A stretch of DNA of 35,690 bases from Thioalkalivibrio sp. GTDB taxonomy: Bacteria; Pseudomonadota; Gammaproteobacteria; Ectothiorhodospirales; Ectothiorhodospiraceae. Both the position numbers and the translations under genes were made by a program. The notes beneath the pieces are model-generated. The model was not told where the DNA came from and did not search any database. It saw only the letters and a program-made list of their open reading frames with translations. The stretch lies in the NCBI GenBank assembly GCA_007116035.1, contig SKJG01000136.1:1-35690 (forward strand), given 5' to 3'. Positions 1 to 8,226 of this stretch are shown piece by piece. The stretch's first letter is position 1; every line of letters begins with the position of its first letter.

Positions 1-1401
1 GACGATGTCGGCGATCAGGATCATCTTCGGCGATTCGCCGCGCGCACCCTTGGGCGTGTATTTCACCGCGCGCACGTAGCGCTCATCCAGGTGTTCCAGC
101 CCGGCGAGCAGCACATCGGAATCGGTATCGACCGCGTTCTTGATCTCGACGATCGCCGGCACGGCCTCGTGCAGGTCGCTGCCGTAAAACTCCAGGCAGA
201 CGGTGCGCACGTGCTCGGGCATGCGGTGCAGAATGAACTCGGCCGAGGTGATCAGTCCGTCGCAACCCTCCTTTTGGATGCCGGGCAGGCCCATCAGGGC
301 CTTGTCGGTCACGTCCTTGCCGAGGCCGGCCTTGCGGAAGGCCGGACCGGGGAGTTCGAGGACTTCGGATTCGCCACGAGGGGTGCGACCGTCCGGGCCG
401 AAGCGGGTGATTCGGAAGCGGACCCGTGCGGCATCGTGAATCTTGCCGAGGTTGTGGTCCAGGCGTTCCACCAGGAGCCAGTCGGCCTGCGGAGTGACCA
501 TGCGCCAGGAGGCGAGGTTGTCAAGCGCGGTGCCCCAGAGCACGGCCTTCTTGCCGCCGGCGTTCATTGCGATGTTGCCGCCGATGGTCGAGGCGTCCTG
601 CGACGTCGGGTCGACCGCGAAGACGAGTCCGTTGGCGTCGGCCAGTTCCGAGACGCGCCGGGTGACCACGCCGGCCTCGACGTGGACGGTGGCGACCGCC
701 TCGGCCACGCCGGGCAGCCGCTTGCGGATCACCGCGCCCATGGCCTCGAGCTTTTCGGTGTTGATCACCGCGGCGCGCGGGGTGAGCGGGACGGCGCTGC
801 CGGTGTAGCCGGTGCCGCCGCCACGGGGGATCACCGTCAGGCCCAGTTCGATGCACGCCGCGACCAGCCGGGCCATCTCTTCCTCGGAGTCCGGCGTCAG
901 TACCACGAAGGGCAGTTCGACGCGCCAGTCGGTGGCGTCGGTGACGTGGGAGACGCGCGCGAGCCCGCCGAACTGGATGTTATCGCGGTGGGTCAGGCCG
1001 GAGATGCGCTTGCGCACCCGATCGCGCAGGGCAGCGGTTTCCTTGAACTCCCGGGCGAATGCGGTCACAGCGGCCTGGGCGCGGCGTCCCAGTTTCAGCG
1101 CCTTTTCGTTGCCGTCGGCACGTGCCGAGATCTGGTCAAGCCGATGCTGCATGGCCTGGATCAGTGCCTCGCGGCGCTTGCGTTCGCCGAGGAGGTCGTC
1201 CTGGATGTACGGATTGCGGGAAACCACCCAGAGATCGCCCAGCACCTCGAACAGCATCCGCGCCGAAACCCCGGTGCGGCGCTCCGCGCGCAACTCGTTG
1301 AGGAGGTCCCAGTAATCCGAGCCGAGAAAACGGATCACGATCTCGCGGTCCGAGAACGAAGTGTAGTTGTAGGGAATCTCGCGGATGCGCTCGGCGGTCA
1401 T
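1..1401 (-). CDS. FAD-binding oxidoreductase, DUF3683 type (partial, N-terminal part)
   Basis: N-terminal 467 codons of a protein that runs off the left edge. It begins [20 protein letters not shown] and continues with [12 protein letters not shown] and [11 protein letters not shown], which I recognise as the DUF3683 domain found at the front of large (about 1,200-1,300 aa) FAD/Fe-S oxidoreductases. A FAD_binding_4 (PCMH-type) domain follows, with the nucleotide loop [16 protein letters not shown] near residues 204-220 and [16 protein letters not shown] near residues 273-290. By family analogy it is a GlcD-like 2-hydroxyacid dehydrogenase fused to Fe-S modules, but the C-terminal part is outside the window and the substrate is unknown. 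The ATG at 1399-1401 is chosen because the conserved family N-terminus begins there; no strong ribosome site is visible. It is transcribed in the same direction as aceK, with a 244-nt repeat-filled gap between them. Confidence 0.85.
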   Translation of the reverse strand, partial: MTAERIREIPYNYTSFSDREIVIRFLGSDYWDLLNELRAERRTGVSARMLFEVLGDLWVVSRNPYIQDDLLGERKRREALIQAMQHRLDQISARADGNEKALKLGRRAQAAVTAFAREFKETAALRDRVRKRISGLTHRDNIQFGGLARVSHVTDATDWRVELPFVVLTPDSEEEMARLVAACIELGLTVIPRGGGTGYTGSAVPLTPRAAVINTEKLEAMGAVIRKRLPGVAEAVATVHVEAGVVTRRVSELADANGLVFAVDPTSQDASTIGGNIAMNAGGKKAVLWGTALDNLASWRMVTPQADWLLVERLDHNLGKIHDAARVRFRITRFGPDGRTPRGESEVLELPGPAFRKAGLGKDVTDKALMGLPGIQKEGCDGLITSAEFILHRMPEHVRTVCLEFYGSDLHEAVPAIVEIKNAVDTDSDVLLAGLEHLDERYVRAVKYTPKGARGESPKMILIADIV

Positions 1402-1508
1402 GAAGGCGAAGGCCTGGCTGCGGAAGGGAAGCAAAGGGTACCGAGGCCCGCGGGCAAAAGCACGAACGCGCACGGATCGTCCACGCTTTCCGCCGGGAAT
1501 GCGAGTGT

Positions 1509-1643
1509 GGAGTGCGGCGGCTTGCCGCCGCTGTGGGTTGTGCCGGGGGGGTTCGGGATGTCCGAAAGCGGGAGCGAGCTCCGGCACTCCAAAGGGGCTG
1601 CGCCCCGGAAGGGCATATGGAGAGCGGCGGCTTGCCGCCGCTT
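1509..1643. repeat. Paired palindromic (BIME/REP-like) repeat, family A, copy 1
   Basis: A complete unit at 1509-1590 opens with GGAGTGCGGCGGCTTGCCGC and closes with the inverted end GGGAGCGAGCTCCGGCACTCC minus one base, so the termini GGAGTGC and GCACTCC are complementary. It is followed by a GGGGCTGCGCCCC hairpin and a lone half unit (GCGGCGGCTTGCCGCCGC) at about 1623-1641, immediately before the aceK stop codon. The unit recurs at 5255-5333 and 10530-10608 and in degraded form at 5011-5084. All copies lie between genes. This is the layout of REP/BIME elements, which can stabilise mRNA 3' ends or act in termination. Confidence 0.8.
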
Positions 1644-1645
1644 GG

Positions 1646-3481
1646 TCAGGCTTGGGCGATCGGGTTGCCTGCGGTGGGTCCCTTGTTCGGGCGTGGGAAG
1701 CAGATCCGACTGGAGTAGGGGAAGACATCGCCGTGAATGCCGTTGCGGATGTCCTTCTGCCGGGCTCGCCAGTAACGGTAGTCGAACAGGTCCGGGTGGG
1801 TATCGATGAGCATCTCCCGCGTCTCGGGGTCGGGGCAGAGGAAGGACGGGAACTCCTCCGGGAAGATGTCGTACGGACCCACGGAGAACCAGGGTTCCGC
1901 ACTCATCTCGTCTTCCGGCGTCTTCGGTTGCGGGATCCGGCGGAACTTGCAGTCGGTCAGGTAGGCGATCTCGTCGTAATCGTAGAAGACCACCTTGCCG
2001 AGGCAGTTCACGCCGAAGTTCTTGAACAGCAGGTCGCCCGGGAAGATGTTGACCGCCATCAGCTGCTTGATCGCAAGCCCCCAGTCCTTCAGCGCCATCC
2101 GCTTTTCATCCTCGTCGGCGACGTCCAGGAACAGGTTCAGCGGCAACATCCGCCGCTCGATGTAGACATGCTTGAGCACCAGCACATCGCCGTCGATCTC
2201 CAACAGCGAGGGCACCTCCGCCTGCAGTTCCGTAATCAGGTCGGCAGGGAACCGGTCCAGCGGGAAGGCCACGTCGGAAAACTCCAGCGTGTCGGCCATG
2301 CGCCCGACGCGGTCGTGCAGTTTCACCTGCTGGTAGCGCTGCTTGACCTGCTCACGGGTCACGTCCTTGGGCGGTGGGAAGTGGTCGCGGATCACCTTGA
2401 AGACGTACCCGTAGGAGGGCAGGGTGAAGACCAGCATCACCATGCCGGGTGTGCCCTCGGCCAGCCTGAACGGGTCCTCGCTTTTGGCGAGGTGGTCGAG
2501 GAAGTCGCGGTAGAACTCGTTCTTCGCCTGTTTCTGGAATCCGATGCTCATGTACAGTTCGGCCAGCGGCTTGTCCGGCATCAGGCTCTGCAGGAACGCC
2601 ACCGTGGCCGCCGGTACCGGCGTCTTGGCCATGAAGTAGGCCCGGGCGAAGTTGAACACCGCCTCCATCTGCTCCCGGGTGGTCAGCAGGGTGTCGGCGT
2701 AAATGCCACCCTGTGCGTTGTTGATCAGCGGAATCACGAAGGGCTGCAGTTCATCCCCCCAGATCACGCGGCCGATCAGGTAGGCGGCCTTGTTGCGGTA
2801 GAAGGGCGACTCGAGTACGTCGATGCGAAGATCCTCCATCGCGGCGGCGGCGCGCGGCTCGCGCTCGCGGAAGGCGTCGGCGATCCTGCGCGCATCCCGC
2901 TCGATGTCCTCATAGGGAATGTTGAAGTAGAACGCCGACAGGATCTCCCAGATGCAGTGCTCCAGCCCCGCAGCCCGTGGGTGGAAGGACATGCAGACCT
3001 GATAGCGGGTAGCGAGTTCGTCGCGTTTGACGGTGGAGGTCACGAAGATGTTGTCGTTGTGGTAATACTTGCGCTCGAACAGCTGGCAGAACACCGAGTT
3101 GAAGAACGTCTCCGCGAGTTCGGGCCGACTGTGGTGGCGCAGCATCTCGGTGTAGACCCGCTTGACCTCCTGCCAGAGGCGCTCGTCCAGGCACTTGATC
3201 TCGAAGGTCGAATGCAGTTTCGCGATAGTCTCGCTGACCCGCGCATCGTAGAAGCTGATGCGCTGTGCCGAGGCCTCCCTGACCGCCTCCCAGTCCGCAC
3301 GCTCGAAGCGCTGGCGGGCGTCGCTGGTGATCTCGGCAAAGAAGGAATAGTGGCGCTCGAAGCCGGTCAGAATGGCGCGCGCGAGCTGCGAGGCTCGCAG
3401 GTGCAGATCACTGCCGCTGGGGATCTCGGTGGTGTCCTCCGGCTCGGGGCATGTGGCCAGTTGGCCTCGGGCTGTCGCCAT
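1646..3481 (-). CDS. aceK: Isocitrate dehydrogenase kinase/phosphatase AceK
   Basis: A 611-residue bifunctional cytoplasmic enzyme that phosphorylates and dephosphorylates isocitrate dehydrogenase, directing isocitrate to the TCA cycle or the glyoxylate shunt. Family-defining stretches are plain: [39 protein letters not shown] (the Lys of VFKVI corresponds to the ATP-contacting lysine of E. coli AceK), and [10 protein letters not shown] plus [12 protein letters not shown], which carry the catalytic and metal-binding aspartates. E. coli AceK is slightly shorter (about 578 aa), and the C-terminal tail here accounts for some of the difference. The start at 3481 ([10 protein letters not shown]) is chosen because GAAGGAAG lies just upstream; the frame is open for another 41 codons but has no better site. 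Unlike E. coli aceBAK, this gene is divergent from aceA. Confidence 0.96.
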   Translation of the reverse strand: MATARGQLATCPEPEDTTEIPSGSDLHLRASQLARAILTGFERHYSFFAEITSDARQRFERADWEAVREASAQRISFYDARVSETIAKLHSTFEIKCLDERLWQEVKRVYTEMLRHHSRPELAETFFNSVFCQLFERKYYHNDNIFVTSTVKRDELATRYQVCMSFHPRAAGLEHCIWEILSAFYFNIPYEDIERDARRIADAFREREPRAAAAMEDLRIDVLESPFYRNKAAYLIGRVIWGDELQPFVIPLINNAQGGIYADTLLTTREQMEAVFNFARAYFMAKTPVPAATVAFLQSLMPDKPLAELYMSIGFQKQAKNEFYRDFLDHLAKSEDPFRLAEGTPGMVMLVFTLPSYGYVFKVIRDHFPPPKDVTREQVKQRYQQVKLHDRVGRMADTLEFSDVAFPLDRFPADLITELQAEVPSLLEIDGDVLVLKHVYIERRMLPLNLFLDVADEDEKRMALKDWGLAIKQLMAVNIFPGDLLFKNFGVNCLGKVVFYDYDEIAYLTDCKFRRIPQPKTPEDEMSAEPWFSVGPYDIFPEEFPSFLCPDPETREMLIDTHPDLFDYRYWRARQKDIRNGIHGDVFPYSSRICFPRPNKGPTAGNPIAQA

Positions 3482-3639
3482 GAGTTTTGCTTCCTTCGCT
3501 TTACGTAGGACTTGGTTTAAACTATTTTGCTGCAACGCACAAGGCCCCGCAGCCATGATCACGAACTGTGCTGTCCTTGGCGTTTCGACACGTGAAAATG
3601 GCAAAAGAGCCGATAACGGCCCCCTTTGGAGGAAATGAA
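3482..3639. promoter_or_regulatory. Divergent aceK/aceA control region
   Basis: This 158-nt intergenic region must drive both aceK (minus) and aceA (plus). It is more AT-rich than its surroundings. It contains the perfect 8-bp palindrome GTTTAAAC at 3515-3522 and, 4 nt further on, TTGCTGCAA at 3527-3535 (inverted TTGC/GCAA around one base). These are candidate operator sites only, and I could not assign promoter hexamers with confidence. The aceA ribosome site GGAGG lies at 3628-3632. Confidence 0.4.
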
Positions 3640-4962
3640 ATGAGTGAAATCATCAGCCGCCAGGAGCAGATCCAAGCCCTAGAGCGGGAGTGGTCCGAGA
3701 ATTCCCGTTGGCTCGACGTGCGTCGCGGCTATTCCGCCGAGGATGTCGTGCGTCTGCGTGGATCCGTGCGCCCGGAACATACCTTTGCGCGCCTGGGTGC
3801 CGAGAAGCTCTGGAACAAGCTGCACGGTGACGCCCGCAAGGGCTATGTGAATGCCCTGGGGACCCTGACCGGCGGTCAGGCGCTGCAGCAGGCGCGAGCC
3901 GGGATCGAGGCAATTTATCTCTCCGGTTGGCAGGTGGCGGCCGACGGCAACACCTCCGAGACCATGTATCCGGACCAGTCCCTGTACGCCTATGATTCGG
4001 TGCCGACAATGGTCCGGCGGATCAACAACAGCTTCCAGCGTGGCGACGAAATCCAGTGGTCGCGCGGCATCGGGCCCGGCGATGAGGGCTATGTCGATTA
4101 CTTCCTGCCGATCGTGGCGGATGCCGAGGCAGGGTTCGGCGGCGTGCTGAACGCCTTCGAACTGATGAAGAACATGATCGCCGCCGGTGCGGCCGGGGTG
4201 CACTTCGAAGACCAGCTGGCAGCGGTGAAGAAGTGCGGCCACATGGGCGGCAAGGTGCTGGTGCCGACCCAGGAGGCGGTGCAGAAGCTGATCGCCGCGC
4301 GGCTGGCCGCGGACGTGATGGGCGTGCCCACGCTGCTGCTCGCGCGCACCGATGCCGAGGCGGCGAACCTGCTGACCAGCGACGTGGACGATAACGACCG
4401 GCCGTTCCTGAGTGGTGGGCGCACGGCCGAGGGCTTCTTCCGGGTGAAGAACGGGCTGGAGCAGGCGATCAGCCGGGGTGTGGCCTATGCGCCCTATGCG
4501 GACCTGGTCTGGTGCGAGACCGGCACGCCCGACATCGGCTTCGCGCGCGAGTTCGCGCAGGCAGTGCTGGCGAAGAACCCGAACAAGTTGCTCGCCTACA
4601 ACTGTTCCCCCTCGTTCAACTGGAAGAAGAATCTCGAGGATGCCCAGATCGCCCGGTTCCAGGACGATCTGTCGGCACTCGGCTACAAGTACCAGTTCAT
4701 CACGCTGGCGGGTATCCACAGCATGTGGTTCAACATGTTCGACCTGGCCCATGCCTATGCCGCCGGCGAGGGCATGCGCCACTACGTGGAGAAGGTGCAG
4801 CAGCCCGAGTTCGAGGCGCGCGAGCGCGGCTATACCTTCGTCTCGCACCAGCAGGAGGTCGGCGCCGGCTACTTCGACGACGTGACCACCGTGATCCAGG
4901 GCGGGGGATCGTCGGTCACCGCGCTGACCGGTTCGACCGAGGAGGCCCAGTTCTCGGGTTGA
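3640..4962 (+). CDS. aceA: Isocitrate lyase
   Basis: A 440-residue cytoplasmic enzyme that cleaves isocitrate to succinate and glyoxylate, the first step of the glyoxylate shunt. The active-site signature [11 protein letters not shown] is present with its nucleophilic cysteine at residue 199, and [23 protein letters not shown] and [19 protein letters not shown] are all conserved. Length is close to the E. coli enzyme (434 aa). The start at 3640 ([10 protein letters not shown]) is supported by GGAGG 7 nt upstream. The glyoxylate produced can be consumed by the malate synthase G encoded at 8227-10419. No malate synthase A gene is adjacent, so GlcB may serve both the glycolate pathway and the shunt (inference). 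Confidence 0.97.
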   Translation: MSEIISRQEQIQALEREWSENSRWLDVRRGYSAEDVVRLRGSVRPEHTFARLGAEKLWNKLHGDARKGYVNALGTLTGGQALQQARAGIEAIYLSGWQVAADGNTSETMYPDQSLYAYDSVPTMVRRINNSFQRGDEIQWSRGIGPGDEGYVDYFLPIVADAEAGFGGVLNAFELMKNMIAAGAAGVHFEDQLAAVKKCGHMGGKVLVPTQEAVQKLIAARLAADVMGVPTLLLARTDAEAANLLTSDVDDNDRPFLSGGRTAEGFFRVKNGLEQAISRGVAYAPYADLVWCETGTPDIGFAREFAQAVLAKNPNKLLAYNCSPSFNWKKNLEDAQIARFQDDLSALGYKYQFITLAGIHSMWFNMFDLAHAYAAGEGMRHYVEKVQQPEFEARERGYTFVSHQQEVGAGYFDDVTTVIQGGGSSVTALTGSTEEAQFSG

Positions 4963-5010
4963 GGCAGATCCTGCCTGCGCTCTGGGGTTGAGCGACTGCG
5001 GTCGCCCGAA

Positions 5011-5084
5011 AGCGGGAGCGAGCTCTCGCACTCCATAGGGCTGCCGGTCGTAGCGACGGGCTTGGCACCGATGGAGTGCGGCAC
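5011..5084. repeat. Degenerate family A palindromic repeat
   Basis: AGCGGGAGCGAGCTCTCGCA followed by CTCC at 5011-5034 matches the right half of the family A unit, and GGAGTGCGG at 5073-5081 matches the left terminus. The order is reversed and the spacing differs from the complete copies, suggesting a rearranged or fused remnant. It directly adjoins the first family B element. Confidence 0.6.
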
Positions 5085-5226
5085 CCCTCATGATGAAAAG
5101 CCGCAAACTGTAGGTCGGGTTAGCCCAAAGGGCGTAACCCGACGGGCCTCGCACCCCACCCACGGGCGCAAAATAGCGTCGTCCTCGGGATGTCGTCGGG
5201 TTACGCTGCGCTAACCCGACCTACAG
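5084..5226. repeat. MITE-like inverted-terminus repeat, family B, copy 1
   Basis: A roughly 143-nt element with complementary termini GTAGGTCGGGTTAG (from 5110) and CTAACCCGACCTAC (to 5224), and internal CAAAGGGCGTAACCCGACGG. A near-identical copy in the same orientation lies at 6628-6774, and the similarity begins upstream of the palindrome (CCCCTxAxGATGAAAxGCCG). No open frame is present, so it would be a non-autonomous dispersed repeat. The central part (about 5146-5190) is less conserved between the two copies. Confidence 0.75.
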
Positions 5227-5254
5227 AACCCCAGGTGGCTGCAGGGGCACCTAT

Positions 5255-5333
5255 GGACTGCGGCGGCTTGCCGCCGCTGTGGGGGTTTCGGTGGGCCCCG
5301 ACGTCGGACAGCGGGAGCAAGCTCCCGCACTCC
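5255..5333. repeat. Paired palindromic repeat, family A, copy 2
   Basis: A 79-nt unit opening GGACTGCGGCGGCTTGCCGC and closing GGGAGCAAGCTCCCGCACTC plus C. Its left terminus carries one change (GGACTGC for GGAGTGC). The two half palindromes are separated by about 33 nt. It lies about 90 nt upstream of the Uma2-like gene. Confidence 0.8.
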
Positions 5334-5422
5334 ATAGGCGTGGAAGTAAGTGAGGCGTGTTGGCCCGGACCTCCCCCGGGGGATAGACTCGGTGGAGAGA
5401 ACCCCGTTTTGATGAGGTCGGC

Positions 5423-6016
5423 ATGGCACTGGCACGGCGCGACAGCATTCATCACACCTATGGCGATTACCTCGGGTGGCCCGAGGATCTGCGCTATGAA
5501 CTGATCGATGGCGAGGCCTACCGGATGGCACCGGGTCCGGACCTGGAGCATCAGGATATTGCCGGCGAGATCTATCGCCAGCTGGGCAATGCACTCCAGG
5601 GCCAGCTCTGCCGCCCCTTTGTCGCGCCGCTCGACGTGCGCCTGCCCAAGGCCGACGAAGCGGACGAGGAGATCGACACGGTCGTGCAGCCCGACGTGCT
5701 CGTGGTCTGCGATGCCTCCCGGCTCGACCGCCGCGGGGTGCGCGGAGCACCGGATTTCGTGGTCGAGGTGCTGTCGCCCTCGACCGCCTCCCACGATCAT
5801 GTGCGCAAGCGCCGCGTGTATGAACGCGCCGGCGTACAGGAATACTGGCTGGTGCATCCGATTGATCGGATGGTCACCATCTATCGCCTCGTGAACGGCG
5901 AATACGGCAAGCCGGAGGTGCAGGAACTGAAGGGGGAAACGGCGGTGGGCGTGCTGCCCGACGTGGTCATTGCCTGGGATGCGCTGGTCGCACGGCTGCC
6001 ACCGGTGGAATACTGA
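5423..6016 (+). CDS. Uma2 family (DUF820) PD-(D/E)xK nuclease-like protein
   Basis: 197 residues. The Uma2 pattern is clear: YELIDGEAYRMAPGPDLEHQ (residues 25-44), VVQPDVLVVCD (88-97) with the PD acid at residue 91, and PDFVVEVLSPSTASHDHVRK (110-129) with the acid at 115. These are the expected metal-binding acids of a restriction-endonuclease-like fold. The biological role of Uma2 proteins is poorly understood; they are often multicopy in cyanobacteria and sporadic elsewhere. ATG at 5423 is preceded by GAGG at 5414-5417. The next gene follows 13 nt after the stop, so the two are probably co-transcribed. The pair is bracketed by two direct copies of repeat family B. Confidence 0.85.
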   Translation: MALARRDSIHHTYGDYLGWPEDLRYELIDGEAYRMAPGPDLEHQDIAGEIYRQLGNALQGQLCRPFVAPLDVRLPKADEADEEIDTVVQPDVLVVCDASRLDRRGVRGAPDFVVEVLSPSTASHDHVRKRRVYERAGVQEYWLVHPIDRMVTIYRLVNGEYGKPEVQELKGETAVGVLPDVVIAWDALVARLPPVEY

Positions 6017-6029
6017 GGCCCGGGCGCAC

Positions 6030-6608
6030 GTGACCGACGAGTTGGCGCAGAAGTGGAACGCACGCTACCAGGACGCGGACCCTGCGGCTTCGCGCCCCTG
6101 TGAGGTGCTGAAGACCTTTGCGTACCTCCTGCCCCCGGCGGGTCGGGCGCTGGATCTCGCCTGTGGCCTGGGCGGCAATGCCCGCCTGTTGGCGGCGCGC
6201 GGGCTGGAAACCTACGCCTGGGACCGCTCGCCGGTCGCGATCGATAGGCTCCAGGCCCACGCGGCGGCCCAGGATCTGCCGATGCGGGCCCGGGTCCGGG
6301 ATGTGGAGGCAGAGCCGCCGGAACCCGATGCCTTCGATGTGATCGTGGTCGCCTATTTTTTGGAACGCGATCTGGCCCCCGCCCTCGAACTGGCCCTGCG
6401 GCCCGGCGGACTGTTGTTCTACCAGACCTGGACGCGGGAGTCTGTGGACGACCGCGGCCCCGGCAACCCGCTGTTCCGGCTTGCTCCGAACGAGCTGCTA
6501 CAGCTCTTCCCGCGCTTGCGTGTCGTCTCCTATCGCGAGGAGGGGCTGTTCGGCGATTCCGCCCAGGGTCTGCGTAACGAAGCCTGGCTGATCGCGGCCC
6601 GGCTCTGA
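6030..6608 (+). CDS. Class I SAM-dependent methyltransferase (TehB-like)
   Basis: 192 residues from a GTG start at 6030 (VTDELAQKWNARY), chosen because homologous methyltransferases begin near this KWxxRY motif and GAGG overlaps the preceding stop codon. SAM-binding motif I is LDLACGLGGNA (residues 41-51), followed by an acidic residue after the second strand (AWDRS, Asp65). FDVIVVAYFLERDLAPAL and LRPGGLLFYQTW match motifs IV-VI of Rossmann-fold methyltransferases. The substrate cannot be read from sequence. Tellurite-resistance-type or small-molecule methylation is the usual family guess. It is probably in an operon with the Uma2-like gene. Confidence 0.85.
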   Translation: MTDELAQKWNARYQDADPAASRPCEVLKTFAYLLPPAGRALDLACGLGGNARLLAARGLETYAWDRSPVAIDRLQAHAAAQDLPMRARVRDVEAEPPEPDAFDVIVVAYFLERDLAPALELALRPGGLLFYQTWTRESVDDRGPGNPLFRLAPNELLQLFPRLRVVSYREEGLFGDSAQGLRNEAWLIAARL

Positions 6609-6627
6609 ATCTCATGGCTCGGCGCCG

Positions 6628-6774
6628 CCCCTGACGATGAAACGCCGCAAACCGTAGGTCGGGTTAGTCCAAAGGGCGTAACCCGACGGGTGTCGCACCC
6701 GCTCATGGCCGCAAAGTAGCGTCATCCGCGGCACCCCGGCACGTCGGGTTACGCTACGCTAACCCGACCTACAG
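6628..6774. repeat. MITE-like inverted-terminus repeat, family B, copy 2
   Basis: A 147-nt copy of the element at 5084-5226 in the same orientation, with termini GTAGGTCGGGTTAG (from 6654) and CTAACCCGACCTAC (to 6772). It fills most of the gap between the methyltransferase and the vapC-like gene. In the rest of the gap (6775-6885) I see no gene, only a short stretch superficially like a tRNA T arm. Confidence 0.75.
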
Positions 6775-6885
6775 AGCTGGGCCGTGACTTTGGCGTTAAA
6801 GTGGTCCGGTGGATGGTAGCGCAGTGGCGTGATCCGGGTTCCGTATCGTCGCGGCTTCAGGCAACGGGAACGCCGGGGGCGATGG

Positions 6886-7248
6886 TTACAACGAATACGG
6901 AATTCGCACGTCCGGCGCGAGGCGCGGAAAGTCCCTGGAATTCCGGGTTACGAGTAGCGCATCTTCCATCTGTGCACTGGCCCATATGATGGCATCGGGC
7001 AGCCGTATCCTGATTTGCCGTCGGATGCTCACCGCTCGTTCCGCGACCGTGGCGTCGAGTTGTACCTGAAGGAAGCGGTCGAGAAACTGGCGAACGGCAA
7101 CCTCTTCATCGATTTGGCTACCCACCATGACCTCTACCCAGGTAATGGTGCTGATCATCGGGTGTGGGTAAGCCGCGATTTCCTCGCGTGCGGCATCGAT
7201 ACCGTTCAGATAATCAATCAGGATGTTCGTGTCGAACAAGACCTTCAC
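6886..7248 (-). CDS. vapC: VapC-like PIN-domain ribonuclease toxin
   Basis: A 120-residue PIN domain. Acidic active-site residues are visible in order: Asp6 (VLFDTNILIDYL), Glu39 (STITWVEVMVG), Asp85 (RLPDAIIWASA) and Asp106 (VTRNSRDF). PIN toxins of type II systems cleave RNA, often tRNA. The GTG start at 7248 overlaps the antitoxin stop by 4 nt (GTGA), and GGAG at 7257-7260 gives suitable spacing. An in-frame GTG at 7257 would add three residues. Coupled translation with the upstream antitoxin gene is the normal arrangement. The gene symbol follows the family, not a demonstrated function. Confidence 0.88.
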   Translation of the reverse strand: MKVLFDTNILIDYLNGIDAAREEIAAYPHPMISTITWVEVMVGSQIDEEVAVRQFLDRFLQVQLDATVAERAVSIRRQIRIRLPDAIIWASAQMEDALLVTRNSRDFPRLAPDVRIPYSL

Positions 7249-7466
7249 CGATCCCACTCCCGTCGGACGCGTTCCTGGTAGTCGAGCCCGTCCTCATCTC
7301 GTTTGCGCCAAAGGCCGAACGCGACATCTCCAGTCGGTTCGCGGCGCTGTTCGAGATAGACTGCCACCGCGCGCCGCACGAGTTCGGCACGCGACAGCCC
7401 GTTTCGCTCGGCGAGTGCTTTGAGGGCTGCGATCTGGTCATCGGGAAGATCAACGATGGTGCGCAT
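7245..7466 (-). CDS. vapB: Ribbon-helix-helix antitoxin of the VapBC-type pair
   Basis: 73 residues. The N-terminus MRTIVDLPDDQIAALKALAE and GLSRAELVRRAVAVYL have the strand-helix-helix pattern of CopG/RHH DNA-binding antitoxins, and the charged C-terminal half (WRKRDEDGLDYQERVRREW) would wrap the toxin. ATG at 7466 has AAGGAG 7 nt upstream; an earlier in-frame start at 7490 has no such site. Autoregulation by the antitoxin-toxin complex is expected from the family. It starts only 20 nt after the methyltransferase stop on the same strand, so transcription may read through from there. Confidence 0.87.
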   Translation of the reverse strand: MRTIVDLPDDQIAALKALAERNGLSRAELVRRAVAVYLEQRREPTGDVAFGLWRKRDEDGLDYQERVRREWDR

Positions 7467-7486
7467 GTCGGACTCCTTGGGCGATA

Positions 7487-8191
7487 TCATGCACCGTCAT
7501 CATATATCAATGGCGGACTTGGTGTTTCACGGGTCAGGAATACGACGTTGCGGGCCGGAATCTCCATGATCCAATCGTGGCGTCGGGCGATCCGGAGGAA
7601 GGTTTCCTCTCGGTAGAACACGACATGGGTCAGGTCGCGCCGGTAGTTCCAGCGGGCGAAACGGGCGTCGTCGGTCTGCAGGTAGGTCTGGATTGCGAGG
7701 AGGCCGCCGGGTTTCAGCAGCGCGGCGAGGCGCGCGAACTCGCGCGCCGGCTGGTGAAAGTGCTCCACCACCTCGGTGCAGGTGATGAAGTCATAGCGCG
7801 CCTCCAGTGCTCTGGGGTCGATGTGGAAGAACGGGTCGTACAGCGTGACGCAATGCCCCGCCTCCTGCAGCATCGCCGCAAGCGCGGGGCCTGGGCCGCA
7901 GCCGTAATCCAGCCCGGCCCGGCCCGGCGCGAGGCGCTGCAGCAGCGGCCCGGCGAGCTGGGCCAGAAATGCGCGGTAGGCCGGATCCGCCGGCCGGTTC
8001 CGGTGCTGACCGTATTCGTTTTGCTCGACCTCCCGGGATGGGAGTTGATCCGGGTGCAGGAACGTCGCCTGGCAGATCTCGCAGCGCAGGTAGTCGCGCC
8101 CGCCGACGCTGGCAAACAGCCGGGCGCCGCCTTCGCGGCAGACTGGGCACGCCACGCTGCTGACTCCCATCGCGGGATCATGCGCCGTCAT
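7487..8191 (-). CDS. Class I methyltransferase with N-terminal zinc-ribbon-like motif
   Basis: 234 residues. The N-terminus has two Cys pairs (ACPVC and LRCEIC), likely a zinc ribbon, then a Methyltransf_23-like core: LDYGCGPGPALAAML (motif I), TLYDPFF, FITCTEVVEHFHQPAREF, and LLKPGGLLAIQTYL. The family acts on unknown substrates. ATG at 8191 is preferred because it avoids overlap with glcB. An ATG at 8170 is equally possible and neither has a good ribosome site. It lies 35 nt downstream of glcB on the same strand, so it may be the last gene of the glc series before vapBC. Confidence 0.82.
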   Translation of the reverse strand: MTAHDPAMGVSSVACPVCREGGARLFASVGGRDYLRCEICQATFLHPDQLPSREVEQNEYGQHRNRPADPAYRAFLAQLAGPLLQRLAPGRAGLDYGCGPGPALAAMLQEAGHCVTLYDPFFHIDPRALEARYDFITCTEVVEHFHQPAREFARLAALLKPGGLLAIQTYLQTDDARFARWNYRRDLTHVVFYREETFLRIARRHDWIMEIPARNVVFLTRETPSPPLIYDDGA

Positions 8192-8226
8192 CCGCCACCG
8201 GTGAGGGGCGAAACCGTTGGCCCCGA

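Noticed and set aside
91-3508. Long plus-strand open frames opposite the DUF3683 protein and aceK genes
   Set aside because: They are antisense to strongly recognisable proteins, are rich in Arg/Gly/His with no motif, and arise from high GC content.
6800-6850. Possible tRNA-like stretch (GGTAGCGCAGTGG ... CCGGGTTCCG)
   Set aside because: No complete acceptor stem, anticodon arm or properly spaced T arm can be folded from it.
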